A DNA stretch of 64,000 nt from Lethocerus indicus (GCA_019843655.1 JACDQD010000107.1:336501-400500), one strand, 5' to 3'; positions 23,536 to 34,794 are shown, counted from the stretch's first letter. The notes: generated from the letters alone by a model not told the origin. Translations and numbers: made by a program.

Positions 23536-24032
23536 AGTGAATTGCTCCATCCAACGCCGCTTTCCGCCGTCAGTTTTCCCCGAAGTTAATTTCCCCTCCG
23601 TCTCCGTGACGTTCATTCGGCGGAATTGTGACAGAAAACCTCCCATCTACATTTGTCCCTCGCGAAATTTATGGTTCAATTCCGGGCCGCCCTCGCCTAA
23701 TTGGCGAAACGGGACGATATTTCGCCGGCTGTAACCGCCCTGTTCGACTATTCCATTAAACGGATACAGACGACGGCTGTCGCGTGTGTTTCGCGCCTAC
23801 GAACGGCTACGAATAAGTACATGGACATTTTTTACGAAAATGTCGACGTTTTTCTTGAAAATAATTGCGAAATTGTGCCCACAACGCCTGAATAGGGCGG
23901 TTGGCACTAAGTGCGTAAGATTCTTATATATTTTAAATTCACCAATTAAAATAGTCATTAATTATTATAACCGTTGAAAATATCTACAATATTTTGGTAG
24001 CTACGACTGCCAATTCAATCAATTGTTATATA

Positions 24033-24237
24033 TTAGGTGTACACGAAAGTAATCAACAGTTTGATAAGACGTATTCTGGTCTTGAGGAGTTCCTCAAGAG
24101 GGGAATAGAAAATTTGTCGGAAAATTGGCAGAGAGTTGTTGCCAATATATAGTGGATTAATAATAAATGTTTCTTTTTTAGCAAAATAAAATGAATTCCA
24201 AAGTCAAAATGTCGATTACTTTTGGTTACCCCCAATA
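24033..24237 (+). mobile_element. M1 MITE
   Basis: TTAGGTGTACACGAAAGTAA to ATTACTTTTGGTTACCCCCA; the internal palindrome is intact. Confidence 0.9.
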
Positions 24238-24548
24238 CTTCCGTAGTATGTGAACTGAAGAGGGGGGGGGAGAAAAATTTAATTGCGCAATAATGATAGC
24301 CGCTTATCTTCAATTTTCATGACTGTCAATAATATTTGAAATATTTTTATTGATACGACCATCACTTTAATCAATTGCCACTCATCTGCCACTCTAGTAT
24401 ATGAATAGGAACTGAACTCTTATTAGCTTTAATTTTCATAAGTGCGTTGAAAATTATTGCAATATTTTTTGATCGATATGAATAAGAACTACGTAGGTTA
24501 TTTATGGATCCTGGAGTAAATTGCGCAATATAATTTATCCCTACTTCT

Positions 24549-24742
24549 ATTAGGGGTGCCCAAAAGTAATCGACATTTTGATTTCGGAATTCATTTTATT
24601 TTGCTAAAAAAGAAACTTTAATTATTAATCTACTATATATTCACCGATATTATCGGCAACTCTGTGCCACTTTTCCGGCAAATTTTCGATTCACCTCTTG
24701 AAGAACTCTTGAAGAACCAATTACTTTTGGGTACACCTAATA
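24549..24742 (-). mobile_element. M1 MITE, reverse orientation
   Basis: TATTAGGGGTGCCCAAAAGT to TTACTTTTGGGTACACCTAA; it lies about 310 bp from the copy at 24033 in the opposite orientation. Confidence 0.9.
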
Positions 24743-24907
24743 TAAGATAGATTTTCAAGAATTTGATTGTATTCATTGTTACATGGAAACGAAACAATGA
24801 AGAGGATTTTTCGTCTAATGAAACTAAAGTCAGTGTTTCTTTTAACTTATAGTTAATTGACTGTTCTGGCCCATTATAAACTCATCTGACCCCACTTTCG
24901 GTTGACT

Positions 24908-25084
24908 TTATTTGACTTTTATCTTGATTCTCCATTCTGGTCGGCATTTGCGAGATTTGTGCTCTGGTACTCCTAGAGGCGGAGGGCCGTCCTCCTCGTC
25001 GCTGGCAAGAAAACCCTTCACGCAAATAATCAACCCGGCTTTCAACTTGATCTTGGAGAGCCAAGTTTCTCCTCCCACTCCACA
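24908..25084 (-). CDS. Candidate terminal exon, unknown protein
   Basis: On the minus strand, an acceptor CATTATAG at 25085-25092 is followed by 58 open codons and a TAA. Residues include WLSKIKLKAGLIICVKGFLA, then SDEEDGPPPLGVPEHKSRK and a basic end. Codon third positions look relaxed, as in coding DNA. No family recognised and no partner exon was found, so this may be chance. Confidence 0.2.
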   Translation of the reverse strand, partial: CGVGGETWLSKIKLKAGLIICVKGFLASDEEDGPPPLGVPEHKSRKCRPEWRIKIKVK

Positions 25085-25089
25085 CTATA

Positions 25090-25260
25090 ATGGCTCTGTT
25101 CGGGAGAGTTCGGAACACTGGAGCGGCTACTAACGACCGGTTTGCGCAATCCTCGACCTTTTCACAACGCGCGTACAAAACGACGAGCACTTTCGGGCCT
25201 GTGGTACCGCAACTACCTCTGGGAAATGTCCTCGATGCCGGTTGGCAAACAGAAAAATAG
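25090..25260 (+). CDS. Small intact ORF, 56 aa, unknown
   Basis: An ATG-to-TAG frame of 56 codons begins MALFGRVRNTGAATNDRF and ends LDAGWQTEK. The N-terminus is Arg/Ser/Thr-rich without acidic residues except one Asp, as in a mitochondrial targeting peptide. It abuts a minus-strand exon candidate; both cannot easily be real. A tRNA-like 3' half follows about 80 bp downstream on the other strand. No homologue recognised. Confidence 0.22.
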   Translation: MALFGRVRNTGAATNDRFAQSSTFSQRAYKTTSTFGPVVPQLPLGNVLDAGWQTEK

Positions 25261-25336
25261 CTTTCGAAAAGTAATTACCGCTTACTTCGATAATACCGGT
25301 AGTCAGTCGTGTGCCAAAGGGCTCGTTGAAATTTTA

Positions 25337-25390
25337 TAGTCCGACACCGGGATTCGAACCCAAGGGGCTCACTCTTAAGCCAGTGCAATG
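25337..25390 (-). ncRNA. tRNA-like 3' half (probable tRNA-derived SINE or pseudo-tRNA)
   Basis: On the minus strand the sequence has a T-arm with loop TTCGAAT in GGGTTCGAATCCC, which is a pol III B box, followed by an acceptor-like strand. A short stem CACT/AGTG lies upstream. No matching 5' acceptor strand, D-arm or A box is visible, so it is truncated and not a functional tRNA. Confidence 0.55.
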
Positions 25391-25613
25391 TTTCAGGTAT
25401 GGAAAATTTTTCGGACTTATTTCAGTATCGAATCGATTCTGTTTTGAACTCCTGTCTTTTCAACTAGACCGGTTTCTTTCCATCCCGTTTGTCTTTCGGT
25501 GATCAAAACGCGTCTCCGCAGTGTGCGGAGAGGATGGATGATGACCTACTGTAGGTGATCATCTCGGTAATAATGTCCGAGATTATTGACGACGCACCAC
25601 GTTCAGGTATATA

Positions 25614-25827
25614 TTAGGTGTACCCAAAAGTAATCGACAATTTGATAAGACGTATTTTGGTCTTGAGGAGTTCCTCAAGAGAGTGGAATCGAAAATTTGT
25701 CGGAAAAGTGGCACAGAGTTGTCGATAATATCGGTGATTGTAGTAGATTATTAATTAAAATTTCTTTTTTAGCAAAATAAAATGAATTCCAAAGTCAAAA
25801 TGTTGATTACTTTTGGGTACCCCTAAT
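25614..25827 (+). mobile_element. M1 MITE
   Basis: Full length, from TTAGGTGTACCCAAAAGTAA to GATTACTTTTGGGTACCCCT, with TATA-rich flanks on both sides. Confidence 0.92.
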
Positions 25828-26519
25828 ATATATGCTTCCACTTTTCCAAGATGTTTTCATTTAATCTCTTCGCGGGCAAACTGTTTCACTTTTTTTGCAA
25901 CTTCACAACTGTACTCAATAACTGTCCAACGGACTTATGCTACAAAATGAATAGAGTATTTATAAATGTATTTCTGTGCGTCCAAATGTAATATTGAGAA
26001 CGACTTCGATTGAGGCCGCCGGAGACAGCATTGACCTTAAGGCCGGGTACGAGGCGTTAATTTTATTCAGTTCCATTCCAGAACAGCCGAACAACATTGC
26101 CAATGGATGAGAAATTTGCGAGAATATTACCCGAATAAGCAGACTATTGCCGCTATTACCTGGTTCCGGTATTTCATTTATCCCCAAATTATGGAAGGAA
26201 TTAGTCGACGGATGATTAGGCCGAAAATGGCGGATAGATTTTTATTTATAACGTTTGTGTGGACGCGCAAATATACAGGTCTATTGTGACAGTAAAATTT
26301 TTTATAGGATTAATACTTCATATCGGAATAGGCGCGAGTATTCCTTGAATTGAATTGTCGCAGCCCGAACTTAAAGGGGCAAAATTTACAAAATAAATTT
26401 GAATAGAAACCATTTTTCATTCCACTAAACAATGATAAATGTCAATTTTCCGGGAATTATTTTGTGGCTACTCTGGCACAATTACGGGGCGGGTAATGTA
26501 TTCTAAAAAAAAAGAAAAC

Positions 26520-27170
26520 AAAACTGATTTTATCCTTCAACAACAACCCCAAAGTGGAGTCAATTCACCAGTGAATTACATTGTCAATTCTGACGTACGT
26601 AGAGAGAGGGTAGTTTCCAGGTGTTGTGGGCTATTTACTGTAGAATGTATTCCGTAGAAATTGATTCTAAAAAAGAAAACTGATTCTATCCTTCAACACA
26701 ACTCTAAAGTGGAGTCAATTCATCGGTCCCGCTTACAGCGGGGGTAGTAGGTGAATTAAATTGTCAATTCTGACGTACGCTATTAATTCTAGAATGTATT
26801 CCGTAAAAACTGATTCTATCCTTCAACACAATCCTAAAGAACAGTTTTCTGCCCCCGCGTACGGCGGTAGTATTCCGGTAATTAAATTGTCAATTCTGAC
26901 GTGCGTAGAGAGATGGTAGTAATCTGGGTGTTGTACTGTATGTACTATGGAATGTATTATAGAAAAAACAAAACAGATTTTATCCTTCAACACAACCCTA
27001 AAGGATCCGGCCTCAGCAGGGTTAGTCCGGGAATTAAATTGTCAATTGTGAAAAAAAAATAGATTCTATCCAATCAACCCAACCCTAAAGAGGGTTACAC
27101 TTTTCTGTCCCCGCGTAAGGCGGTAGTATTCCAGGAATTAAATTGTCAATTCTGACGGTAGTAATCTGGG
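26520..27170. repeat. Five diverged tandem units (90-163 bp)
   Basis: Units starting near 26527, 26681, 26807, 26970 and 27060 share GATTYTATCCTTCAACACAA, CCTAAAG and AATTAAATTGTCAATTCTGA. Some carry CCCGCGTACGGCGGTAGTAT. No coding potential seen. Confidence 0.88.
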
Positions 27171-27292
27171 TTTTGTACGCTTAAAAATGTCTTTTTTTGT
27201 CCACTTTTTCGGGGATTAACAGAAATTTTTATTGTTCGTCACAACGTAAAGAAGTCGCACTTGGTAAGCTGATGGACTGGCTTAAGACTTAC

Positions 27293-27667
27293 GGGCCGTC
27301 GGGGCGAATAGGGCCGACAGCGGGAGTATGACGAAGATCGGCGCGAAGATCATGACGGCCAAGGGCGGTAGTGTCGTAGGGTTGTGTTGTAGGGTGATGA
27401 TGGTCACTCGGACGAGATGGTAACTTTCACTGACCGCCGTCGGTCCTCCACCCGGCCATATGAGCCGGTCCCACCACCACCACCGGAATTACCACTACCA
27501 CCACTACCACCGCTACCACTACCACTGCCATCATCCACCACCACCGCCGCCGCCGCCGCCGACGACGACGGTGGTACCTTCACTTTCGTTACCGTCGGAC
27601 CCGGCGGTATACGCCGCTGTCGTACCCTAATTTCAGCCCTAGTCTCCTCAGGAAACAATCCGGCCAA
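27293..27667 (-). CDS. Candidate exon: Gly/Ser-rich linker plus hydrophobic helix, with a frame conflict
   Basis: The minus strand is open from 27667 to 27404 and encodes a basic stretch, an Ala/Ser run and a Gly/Ser-rich linker made of GGT/AGT codons. In the overlapping frame a hydrophobic segment (LAVMIFAPIFVILPLSALF) runs up to a strong donor CCC|GTAAGT at 27292. The two halves would form one exon only with a one-base shift between about 27400 and 27480. It may be a real exon with a homopolymer error, or low-complexity DNA that happens to be open. Confidence 0.25.
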
Positions 27668-27728
27668 AACATGAAAAAGAATTTTTCATCGGCACATTTC
27701 TGTTCTAGACATTGAATAATATTATTAG

Positions 27729-27850
27729 TTTAGAATACCTTGTCTTGCGGTCTTCGAGGGGTTGGAATAGCGTAGATTCCCGTCCGTTTCTGTCTCTTCT
27801 CGCCGGTTTGGTCTTTAGTAGCGGTCACTTTCCGACCACCAATCCGACAA
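27729..27850 (+). mobile_element. HP left-arm fragment
   Basis: The terminal half-arm (AGGGGTTGGAATAGCGTAG to CGCCGGTTTGGTCTTTAG) is cut off before the ribozyme. Confidence 0.75.
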
Positions 27851-27914
27851 ATACTTAAGCCGGTTAACACAAACCAACATCCCCCCAAAACTGTTGACAG
27901 TACAAGTGACAGTT

Positions 27915-28074
27915 TCATTTTGTTTTTCATTTTTTTTTTTGGCATTTTTTTGCGGCCGGTCGGCCCCATACAAACATTCGGCTGTTGAACGTTCTCGGGC
28001 ATAAGGTATAATTTCAAACGCCTGCACCCGGTTTATTATTAGTAATAGATATTTTCTTCAGTTCATTATTCTGG
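27915..28074 (-). repeat. Inverted duplication, right copy
   Basis: Reverse complement of 23371-23535. HP-related DNA adjoins both copies, consistent with joint duplication. Confidence 0.92.
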
Positions 28075-28105
28075 TTGTAACTTGGACTAGAAAACAAGGA
28101 TATAT

Positions 28106-28400
28106 ATCTTAGGTTTCACGTTCTTTCGCCTCCTCTCGCCGGTTTCGCCTTTAGCTAGACCGGTTTCGGCCGCTCGCCGTCTTCACTACCGGTTTCAGTC
28201 ACTATTGGCACTTTGGACGTTTTTCGGGCATCCTCAGTGCACTTGCACTGTCACTAGTACAGTGCAGTGGGGATACCCCCAAAAAACATCCAAAGTGCCA
28301 AAAGTAACTAACACAGCGCTACTGAAGATGGCGAGCGGCCGAAACCGGTCTAGCAAAAGACCAAACCGGCGAGAGGAGACGGAATCACAAGAAAACTACA
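28106..28400. mobile_element. HP foldback element, copy 8
   Basis: Both arms are present with a short centre (CACTAGTACAGTG). The right arm carries a consensus-like hammerhead motif (28318-28354); the left-arm core has C-to-G and is probably dead. Confidence 0.9.
28318..28354 (+). ncRNA. Hammerhead ribozyme motif (HP copy 8, right arm)
   Basis: Stem I GCTA/TAGC (28318-28321, 28351-28354); core CTGAAGA (28322-28328), which fits CUGANGA; one extra T; stem II GGC/GCC with loop GAGCG; GAA (28341-28343); stem III ACC/GGT with no loop; cleavage predicted after C28350 (GTC). Because stem III has no loop, activity would need a dimer, as described for other minimal hammerheads. The extra base next to stem II is non-canonical. 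Confidence 0.6.
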
Positions 28401-29910
28401 ATAATATTGCAATATGCCAACTGAATAGCAGGTTTTATGTCGGTTTATCCCGAAACAGATTGGATTCTCCGGATTGCCCGGTTTCTTCAATAGAGGGTCG
28501 TTAACGCGTTCGGATAGTGATAGAGATAATAGTCAGGTCGCGGAAGTCGGAGTCGGTGGTCCGACAAATGGGTGTTCGGAAGGTCGGCCGTTTTACGGGA
28601 GTACAGCTAATTAACGTCTAACATCTTGGGCAAATATACGACAGACGGCAAAGCTTCATCAAGGACTGAAAAGCAAGCAAAAAGGAAAGCAAACAAAAAA
28701 CGGCTCTCACGGTTATAATATGTCAATACTGTGAACGGACGCAGGAGTTGATGACAGCCGATTACGCTTTTTAAACACTGAAATATTAAGCAATACTTAC
28801 AATTATTCCAAAGATTTCCAAACGTTGGATAATTTTAAAAGATGGCCTTCGCAGCACGTAGCACGTCCCTCGCAGACCGGCACTTCCTCCCGAGATAACA
28901 GTGTTGGTTTTTACGATTACCAAACTTAATTATGGCTCTTGCGTCTCGATTTGGTCTTTCACCAGACAGATTTCCGCCCTCCGTTGTGGGCGCTCGTGGG
29001 TGTAGACTGTAGACGGGTTTTGCTTTTAAACCGGTCTGTCAATTCAGCTTTTTGCTCCCCCTCCCCCCAAACTGCCCAACTGATTGTGTCTAAAATTAAG
29101 CTCCGAACATATCGGCAAAAACGGGTTAAAAAGTGCTTTTTCAGCGCTTAATATATTAACTGATTAATGTATTGGTGGTAATGATTACTTCGATGGGTAT
29201 TTCCATCACAGAATTGTTACTGATTAGGATATTTAATGTCGACAGAGCCCGAAGAGAAACCTAGATATTTCGACAGCGAGGCAGAATAAAATAATTTCAT
29301 TAGGGTTATACAGGCAGTCTATACACAGTTTCTAGTCCTATACAACAGTGTTTAACACTATTTTCTCCTGTTTTCCAGTTGTATATCTCAACACGGAGAT
29401 GTACGACCGGCGCCGTGATAGGTTTCAAGATCTTACTACCGAACGGTCTTTGAAGGTCTTTTTTTCCATTTAACACGAATCCGTCGTTAACCCCGAGGTG
29501 GACACTGAGAAGTCCGTTTCCGACAGTCGGAAGGAAGTACCATACACGGTATGGGGATGACCTCGGGGACTCTCTCACTCTTTCTCACGTCTTCGACATT
29601 GGTGACCAGAAGGTTGCCGGCCTATTTAGTATTTGGAACGCAAATGGGAGATACGCCCGAGGGTCGGACTGGGCCCCGGGGTAAGTAATTAAAAATTATA
29701 CCGAAATCCGCTACCAAGGTTATACCATTATAACAGGCGGTCAATCGAAGAAAACAAACAGCGCCGCATGAATACGCGCTGTGAATTCATCATTTAACGT
29801 CCCATTGTTAAACGGTGCTTATTTTAAGTCGGCGATACAATTTTTTTTAGAAATTAATACTCTAAATAGTTGAATACGAACCGGTTAACGCTCAATCATC
29901 AAAACGTCTA
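28401..29910. other. Gene-free stretch
   Basis: Contains a 90-codon minus-strand open frame (29578-29306) with no recognisable family or splice context. No repeats matched elsewhere. Confidence 0.45.
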
Positions 29911-30322
29911 GTTTAACATACCTATTTTGTGGTCTCCGAGGGGATGGAATACCGTAGTTTTCGTGTTTCTGTCTTACTTCGCTGGTTCTGTTCTTTTTCT
30001 AGACCGGTTTCGGCCGCTCGCCATCTTCAGTAGCGGTTTCCGGGCATCCCCACTGCACTGTCGCTGTCACCTGTACTGTGGCGGTTGTCTGTCGTATATT
30101 TATATGTATCTTTTTATTGTGTTTTTGGGGGATCTGTTTGTCTTATTCGAGTTATACGTAGTGACAACCACCACAGTACAAGTGACAGTGACAGTGCCTG
30201 AAAAATATCCAAAGTGCCGACAGTGACATTAACACCGCTACTGAAGATGGCGAGCCGCCGAAACCGGTCTAGCAAAAGAACAGAACCAGCGAAGAAAGAC
30301 AGAAACACAACAAATCTACGGT
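29911..30322. mobile_element. HP foldback element, copy 9, long loop
   Basis: Starts GTTTAACATACCTATTTTGTGG and ends AAATCTACGGT. The loop (about 30077-30175) carries a GTGGCGGTTGTCTG / CAACCACCACAG inverted pair also seen in the copies at 32.5, 36.2 and 36.9 kb. Ribozyme motifs are present in both arms. Confidence 0.9.
30237..30273 (+). ncRNA. Hammerhead ribozyme motif
   Basis: As at 28318. The stem II loop is changed (GAGCC) while GGC/GCC pairing is retained. Confidence 0.55.
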
Positions 30323-30650
30323 GATAAAAACACCGTAGGCTTTTTCCTCTCAGTTCCTCTCAAGACTAAAACTAACGACTCTTATTCCGAATTTCCGAAT
30401 CGAGTCCGTGAAGATTATTTCGAAAAACGGCAAGCGTCTGCGGGTGAACATTTTTTCATTTCCGTCGCCTAATAAATATTTCGAAAATTAAGTACGACCG
30501 GATTACAGGAAAGGTTCTTAAGTAGGAAGTGGGGCCTTCCACTGGAAGAGTTATATAGCATTTTCAAGATGGTTTGATTTTATTGGCTGAGTTTATCTGG
30601 GCTTTTCATATAAAACCTAATTTAGGAAGTTAGTGTTAGCATTCTCTCTT

Positions 30651-30950
30651 AGTCCAAAGTGCCGACAGTGACTAACACAGCGCTACTGAAGATGGCGAGC
30701 GGCCGAAACCGGTCTGGCAAAGACCAAACCGGCGAGAGAGGAGACGGAAACACCACAAACCTACAGTTCAGTGAGCTAGACCATTTTTTGTGGTCTGCGA
30801 GGGGTCTACACTGTATTATAAGTGACAGTGACAGTGCAGTGAGGGTGACCAGAAAACGGCCAAAAGTGCCAAAATGACTGAAGATGGCAACTGACCGGTC
30901 TAGCGAAAGATCAGACCGACGAGACAGAAACACACGAAATCTACGGTATT
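30651..30950. mobile_element. HP right arm plus a second degenerate HP copy
   Basis: 30651-30768 is a right arm with an intact ribozyme motif. 30786-30950 is a separate decayed copy starting TTTTGTGGTCTGCGAGGGG and ending CGAAATCTACGG. Confidence 0.82.
30682..30718 (+). ncRNA. Hammerhead ribozyme motif
   Basis: As at 28318. The stem I 3' strand is TGGC, which still pairs with GCTA through a G-U wobble. Confidence 0.55.
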
Positions 30951-31690
30951 GTTGAAACAAGCGTTTTATTAGTTTGTACATACGAAACTCGATAAACCGA
31001 CACGCACTTTGTATAAAATCTGCATAAACAGGGACGTGTATTAAAGTTTATGTAGTCAAATAGGAAATATTAAAGTAATTGATTAAAAAAAAAATAACTC
31101 TTCAACGGGGCGTCGTAGCGTTCTGTCGACATTATATCGTATTATGGGGGTCGGTTGGAAAGTGAAAAACGGCGCTCGAAAGTGGGCGCCTTGAATGAAA
31201 ACTGCGGGCATTATCTTGTCCGTCCACAGGACGAAATTAGTCCGGGTGTCGCACGTGGCGGATGACCAATCGGTGGCGGACGGTCATTCCGCCCCCCTCC
31301 CCTCTGATCTGAAGCCTCTACCAAGTACTAAGGAGTAGAAATACAAATAACTTTATTTTTCTATGACTACAAACAGGACGTCGAAGTGTAATAGTGACGG
31401 CGCAAAGAGGAAGGCCCAGAAAGCTTCCAAAGTGACTAACACACTGCTACTGACGGTGGCGAGCGTCCGATTCTGTGCGTTCTCGGCGCTTGAAAATGAT
31501 TTCCGTACCCAACGTTCCTCCGCGTTGCGAACGTAACGGGCGGACATAATTGCTGTCTATCTATTCCGAGTATCCTGTTCCTGTACACAGCTGGAAGAAC
31601 AAACGCCCCCGCCCCCACCCCCAGGGTGACCCAGTTTTAACGCGAATCGAACTATCATTCGCCCCATTGTTTTCAACTTTTCATTTTCAG

Positions 31691-31793
31691 ATTCCCACAA
31701 CTCTTCGGCGTTTCGCAACCGGCGCACAACCAGTCCCCGGGGGGTTATCCTCCCCAGGACAGTTCGATATTTTCCTTCCGCCAAGTTATATAA
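31691..31793 (+). CDS. Candidate terminal exon, Pro/Gln/Ser-rich
   Basis: A good polypyrimidine tract and acceptor (CTTTTCATTTTCAG) at 31677-31690 is followed by an open phase reading FPQLFGVSQPAHNQ, SPGGYPPQDSSIF, and a TAA at 31791-31793. A second phase is also open for about 59 codons, which weakens the call. No partner exon or family recognised. Confidence 0.2.
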
Positions 31794-31901
31794 TAACGAA
31801 TAGACGAACGTTTCCACCTGCCCACTCCCGGCTATTGTCTGTTCTGAGTTTTCGGCCTGCGAGTCATTAGGGGGAAGTTTTAAAATCCTGGCTTAGAATA
31901 T

Positions 31902-32090
31902 AACTGTTTTGTTGTCTGCGAGGGGTTGGAATAATACCGTGGATTTCGTGCATCTTCTCTGTCCCTATCGCCTGGTTTGGTCTTTTGCTGGACCGGCACG
32001 TTGGATACTCGCACTGTCACTGTCACTTGTACACACTGTGTAAGTGACAAAGTGACTACTGAAGATGGGGCCGAAACCGGTCTGGCGATT
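31902..32090. mobile_element. HP foldback element, internally deleted
   Basis: Terminus TGCGAGGGGTTGGAATA, shortened arms and a CACTTGTACACACTGTG centre. The ribozyme is deleted on the left and partial on the right. Confidence 0.78.
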
Positions 32091-32331
32091 TCTTGTGTTT
32101 CTCAGACCGTACTTTAGTACACGGACAATTAATACGCGAATTTTTATGAATCCGTGGGGGAGAATCAGTGCGGGAATATTAGTGTCGTTGCACTATTAAC
32201 CAGTTCCACACGTTTGGCATTTCGACCGTGACTGCACGCCAACAGGAAATTAGTGCGACCTCTCTTCAAAAACAGTGAGCTGGTGTTTTTTGAAGAGCGG
32301 AATCAAGTTCAAAAAAGTTCAGGTTAAAATT

Positions 32332-32510
32332 GATACCGTAGATTTCGTGTGTTTGCTTCCTCCTCTCGCTGGTTTCGGCCGCTCGCCATCTTCAGTAGCG
32401 GTGTTAGTCACTTTTGGCACTTTGGATGTTATACTGGTCATCCTCACTAGCACTGTCACTGTCATTGTCATTTGTAGTATGAAGACAAACAACATTCCCA
32501 AAGACACAAG

Positions 32511-32576
<66 letters not shown>

Positions 32577-32672
32577 GACAAACAGACAACCACCACAGTA
32601 CAGAGGAGACAGAAACACACGAAATCCAACCCCTACGGTATTCCAACCCCTCGCAGACCACATTAATTAAAA
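32332..32672. mobile_element. HP foldback element with (TA)n loop
   Basis: The left arm with ribozyme core runs from CCGTAGATTTCGTG. The loop holds a (TA)n tract of about 58 bp (32516-32573). The right end is TCGCAGACCACATT. GTTAAAATT repeats flank it (32323-32331, 32676-32684), possibly the TSD. Confidence 0.87.
32516..32573. repeat. (TA)n microsatellite in an HP loop
   Basis: About 58 bp, flanked by the conserved loop sequences AAGAACAA and TTCGACAAACAGAC. Confidence 0.97.
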
Positions 32673-32689
32673 TTAGTTAAAATTAGACT

Positions 32690-33560
32690 AACATTAATTA
32701 AAATTGAAAATCGAAGCTCTTAAAAGCCGCTCTTAAGATCAAAGATCACATTGACATCAAACATAAGATTGAAGTCGTGCTTGAGAAGTGAAGTCGGCAG
32801 TTGAGATCGGACTTAGGGAGTGTTCAATATGAACTTCTGTACGAAAATAGCTGCAAAAAATACTTGCAGTTTGATTTGTTTGAAGTTTTAATTTTATTAA
32901 CGTCTCATATTCAACGTTTCGTTAACTTTCACACATTGATAATCAGTAAAGGTATTGCTAAATGCAGTAGCAAAATTTTTGCAGTGCGGTGTTACTGTTG
33001 TCATATCGCATTCCCCCCTCCCCGGACGAATGTTACTGCCGCTGTTACTTACACATTTCCCGCGACAATTCCTCTATAATCTCCGCCTCTGGAAGGACGA
33101 AGGAGAGGAATAATATAACGGGGCCAATTGTGGAACGCCGCACGACAGGGGCCAAGGTCGGACGGAAGAGGCGTCGTCCTCTGGGGCGTAGTTTATCATT
33201 CAGTACGGTCGGTTACGAATGAAATGCCCTAGGGGTATTTTGGGTGGGGGGGCGTATTATTTTCAGTAAAAAGTCCCGCAAGTCATGAGCCGAGCAAATT
33301 ATAATTTCGTTCGAATAGGCGAAGAGACGAGTCCAAAAAAAAAATAATCCTATATTGTCGTTGGCACATGAAGCGTGGATGACATCCCTGAAAGTGGTAC
33401 TGAAGACATGGCGCCACGCCACGGAACGTGTTGTATATTTTAATTTTTACAAATGTTTCAAATATCGTATTAACTGTTTAATTCTGTAGACTTCGCTGTT
33501 CATCGTACGATTGTCTCGATCGCCCGAGTTTGTTCCCGAATCGCTTTTACAAATAAAAAA
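32690..33560. other. Gene-free stretch
   Basis: AT-rich left part with AAGATCAAAGATCACATTG-type imperfect repeats; GC-rich right part (33000-33220) with no credible exon. Confidence 0.45.
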
Positions 33561-33562
33561 TT

Positions 33563-33856
33563 GTTAAAATGCAGAATAGGCCCCCCCCCTCCCCCACTGA
33601 TAACCTAATAGGCGAGATTATATATCGATAAATGTTACATTCGATATCGTGACGTATCTATTTCAAAATATTCTTTCCGCATTCCATGATTCGTACATAT
33701 CTCAATCTCGTCCCTCAAACTCGTGAAAAAATACAGATTCAACCTTTCCACAAAAGACGTCATACTTGTATATGTAAAATAATAATAATAATAAAAGAAA
33801 CAGTCGCCAAATATTGATTTATACATGCATTCCGGCCAACGGGCCTTGCTGCATTT
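33563..33856. repeat. Dispersed repeat R3
   Basis: GTTAAAATGCAGAATAGG with a C-run, then TTCGATATCGTGACGTA and, inverted, GAGATATGTACGAATC. The left end recurs at 40312 and, inverted, at 41196-41224; the right end (GCATTCCGGCCAACGGG) recurs at about 42950. Confidence 0.7.
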
Positions 33857-33857
33857 T

Positions 33858-34078
33858 TTACCGTACATTTCGTGTTCTTCTGTCTCCTCTCGCTCGTCTG
33901 GTCTTTTGCGGTTTCAGCCGCTCGCCGTCTTCAGTAGCGGCGTGAGTCGCATAAATAATTTCGATAGGGTAGATTTCGCGTCCTCCATCATTCGTTCCTC
34001 TCGCCGGTTCGGCCTTCTGCCGGACGGTCGGTTTCGGCCGTTCGCCATCCTCTTCGGTAGCGGTGTTCCGAGTCACAC
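33858..34078 (+). mobile_element. Two tandem degenerate HP left arms
   Basis: Two left arms in the same orientation (33858-33950 and 33970-34078), both with ribozyme-like cores, separated by ATAAATAATTTCGATAGGG. Confidence 0.7.
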
Positions 34079-34136
34079 GAGGAATTTACGTTGGGCCGAA
34101 ACCAACTGATATGAAGGAGGTGATACGATATCTGAT

Positions 34137-34703
34137 ATGTTGTCGCGTGAAAGGCTATTCGACGGCCTAGACCCACAATGGGCGTTCTCGAGGGCCGACA
34201 GAATTGACCGAATTCCGATCGAGACTTTGAAATCTTTTGAAACATTACAAGTAGGGTTTTTCCTAGTGAAACTCAATTTTCATAAACAAAGAAAAGGGTT
34301 TTCTGCATATACGGTCACCGATTAATAAGAGGTAATTAAAAAGCCGTTCTGTAACTCAGATGAAAATGCGACCTGATAAATGGCTGTAAATAAATAAATA
34401 GGGCGTGACCGTAGCGATAAATAAATAATGTCATTATCTATTACGACTCCCCCAGCGAAGCGATCTGGAAAACAGGCTGGTCTAGACCGAATTGACGGCG
34501 GTCTATTTCATTTTTCCTCGGGCTTTTTTCGCCGCCCGAAACTGTCAGTTTTATATTTGCAGAATATGAAAAAAACGATGTATAATGAATTGTTCATTGG
34601 ACGTTGTCGAGACCGATATTGTCCCGAATTCGAAACAAACGAGCAAAACTCGATTACCCGTCCGACAACCGGTTTCGGATCCCATTTGCCTGCCGGGCTC
34701 TAA
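34137..34703 (+). CDS. Candidate two-exon gene, about 85 aa, unknown
   Basis: Exon 1 (34137-34250) starts with ATG and reads MLSRERLFDGLDPQWAFSR, then IDRIPIETLKSFETLQ, ending at donor CAA|GTAGGG in phase 0. Exon 2 (34563-34703) follows acceptor TTATATTTGCAG and is open in phase 0: MYNELFIGRCRDRYCPEFE to a TAA. Start, phases and stop all agree, and no transposable-element motif is seen inside. No family recognised. Confidence 0.35.
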
Positions 34704-34794
34704 TGGTATCGAATTTTCGAGCGGGACACGTAGGTCGGTATTTATTTTATTATATATATATTTTTTTTGTTTAAATACAAGCTAGCCGTGTGTA

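Noticed and set aside
32275..32670. Long overlapping frames on both strands
   Set aside because: Created by the stop-free (TA)n loop of an HP element.
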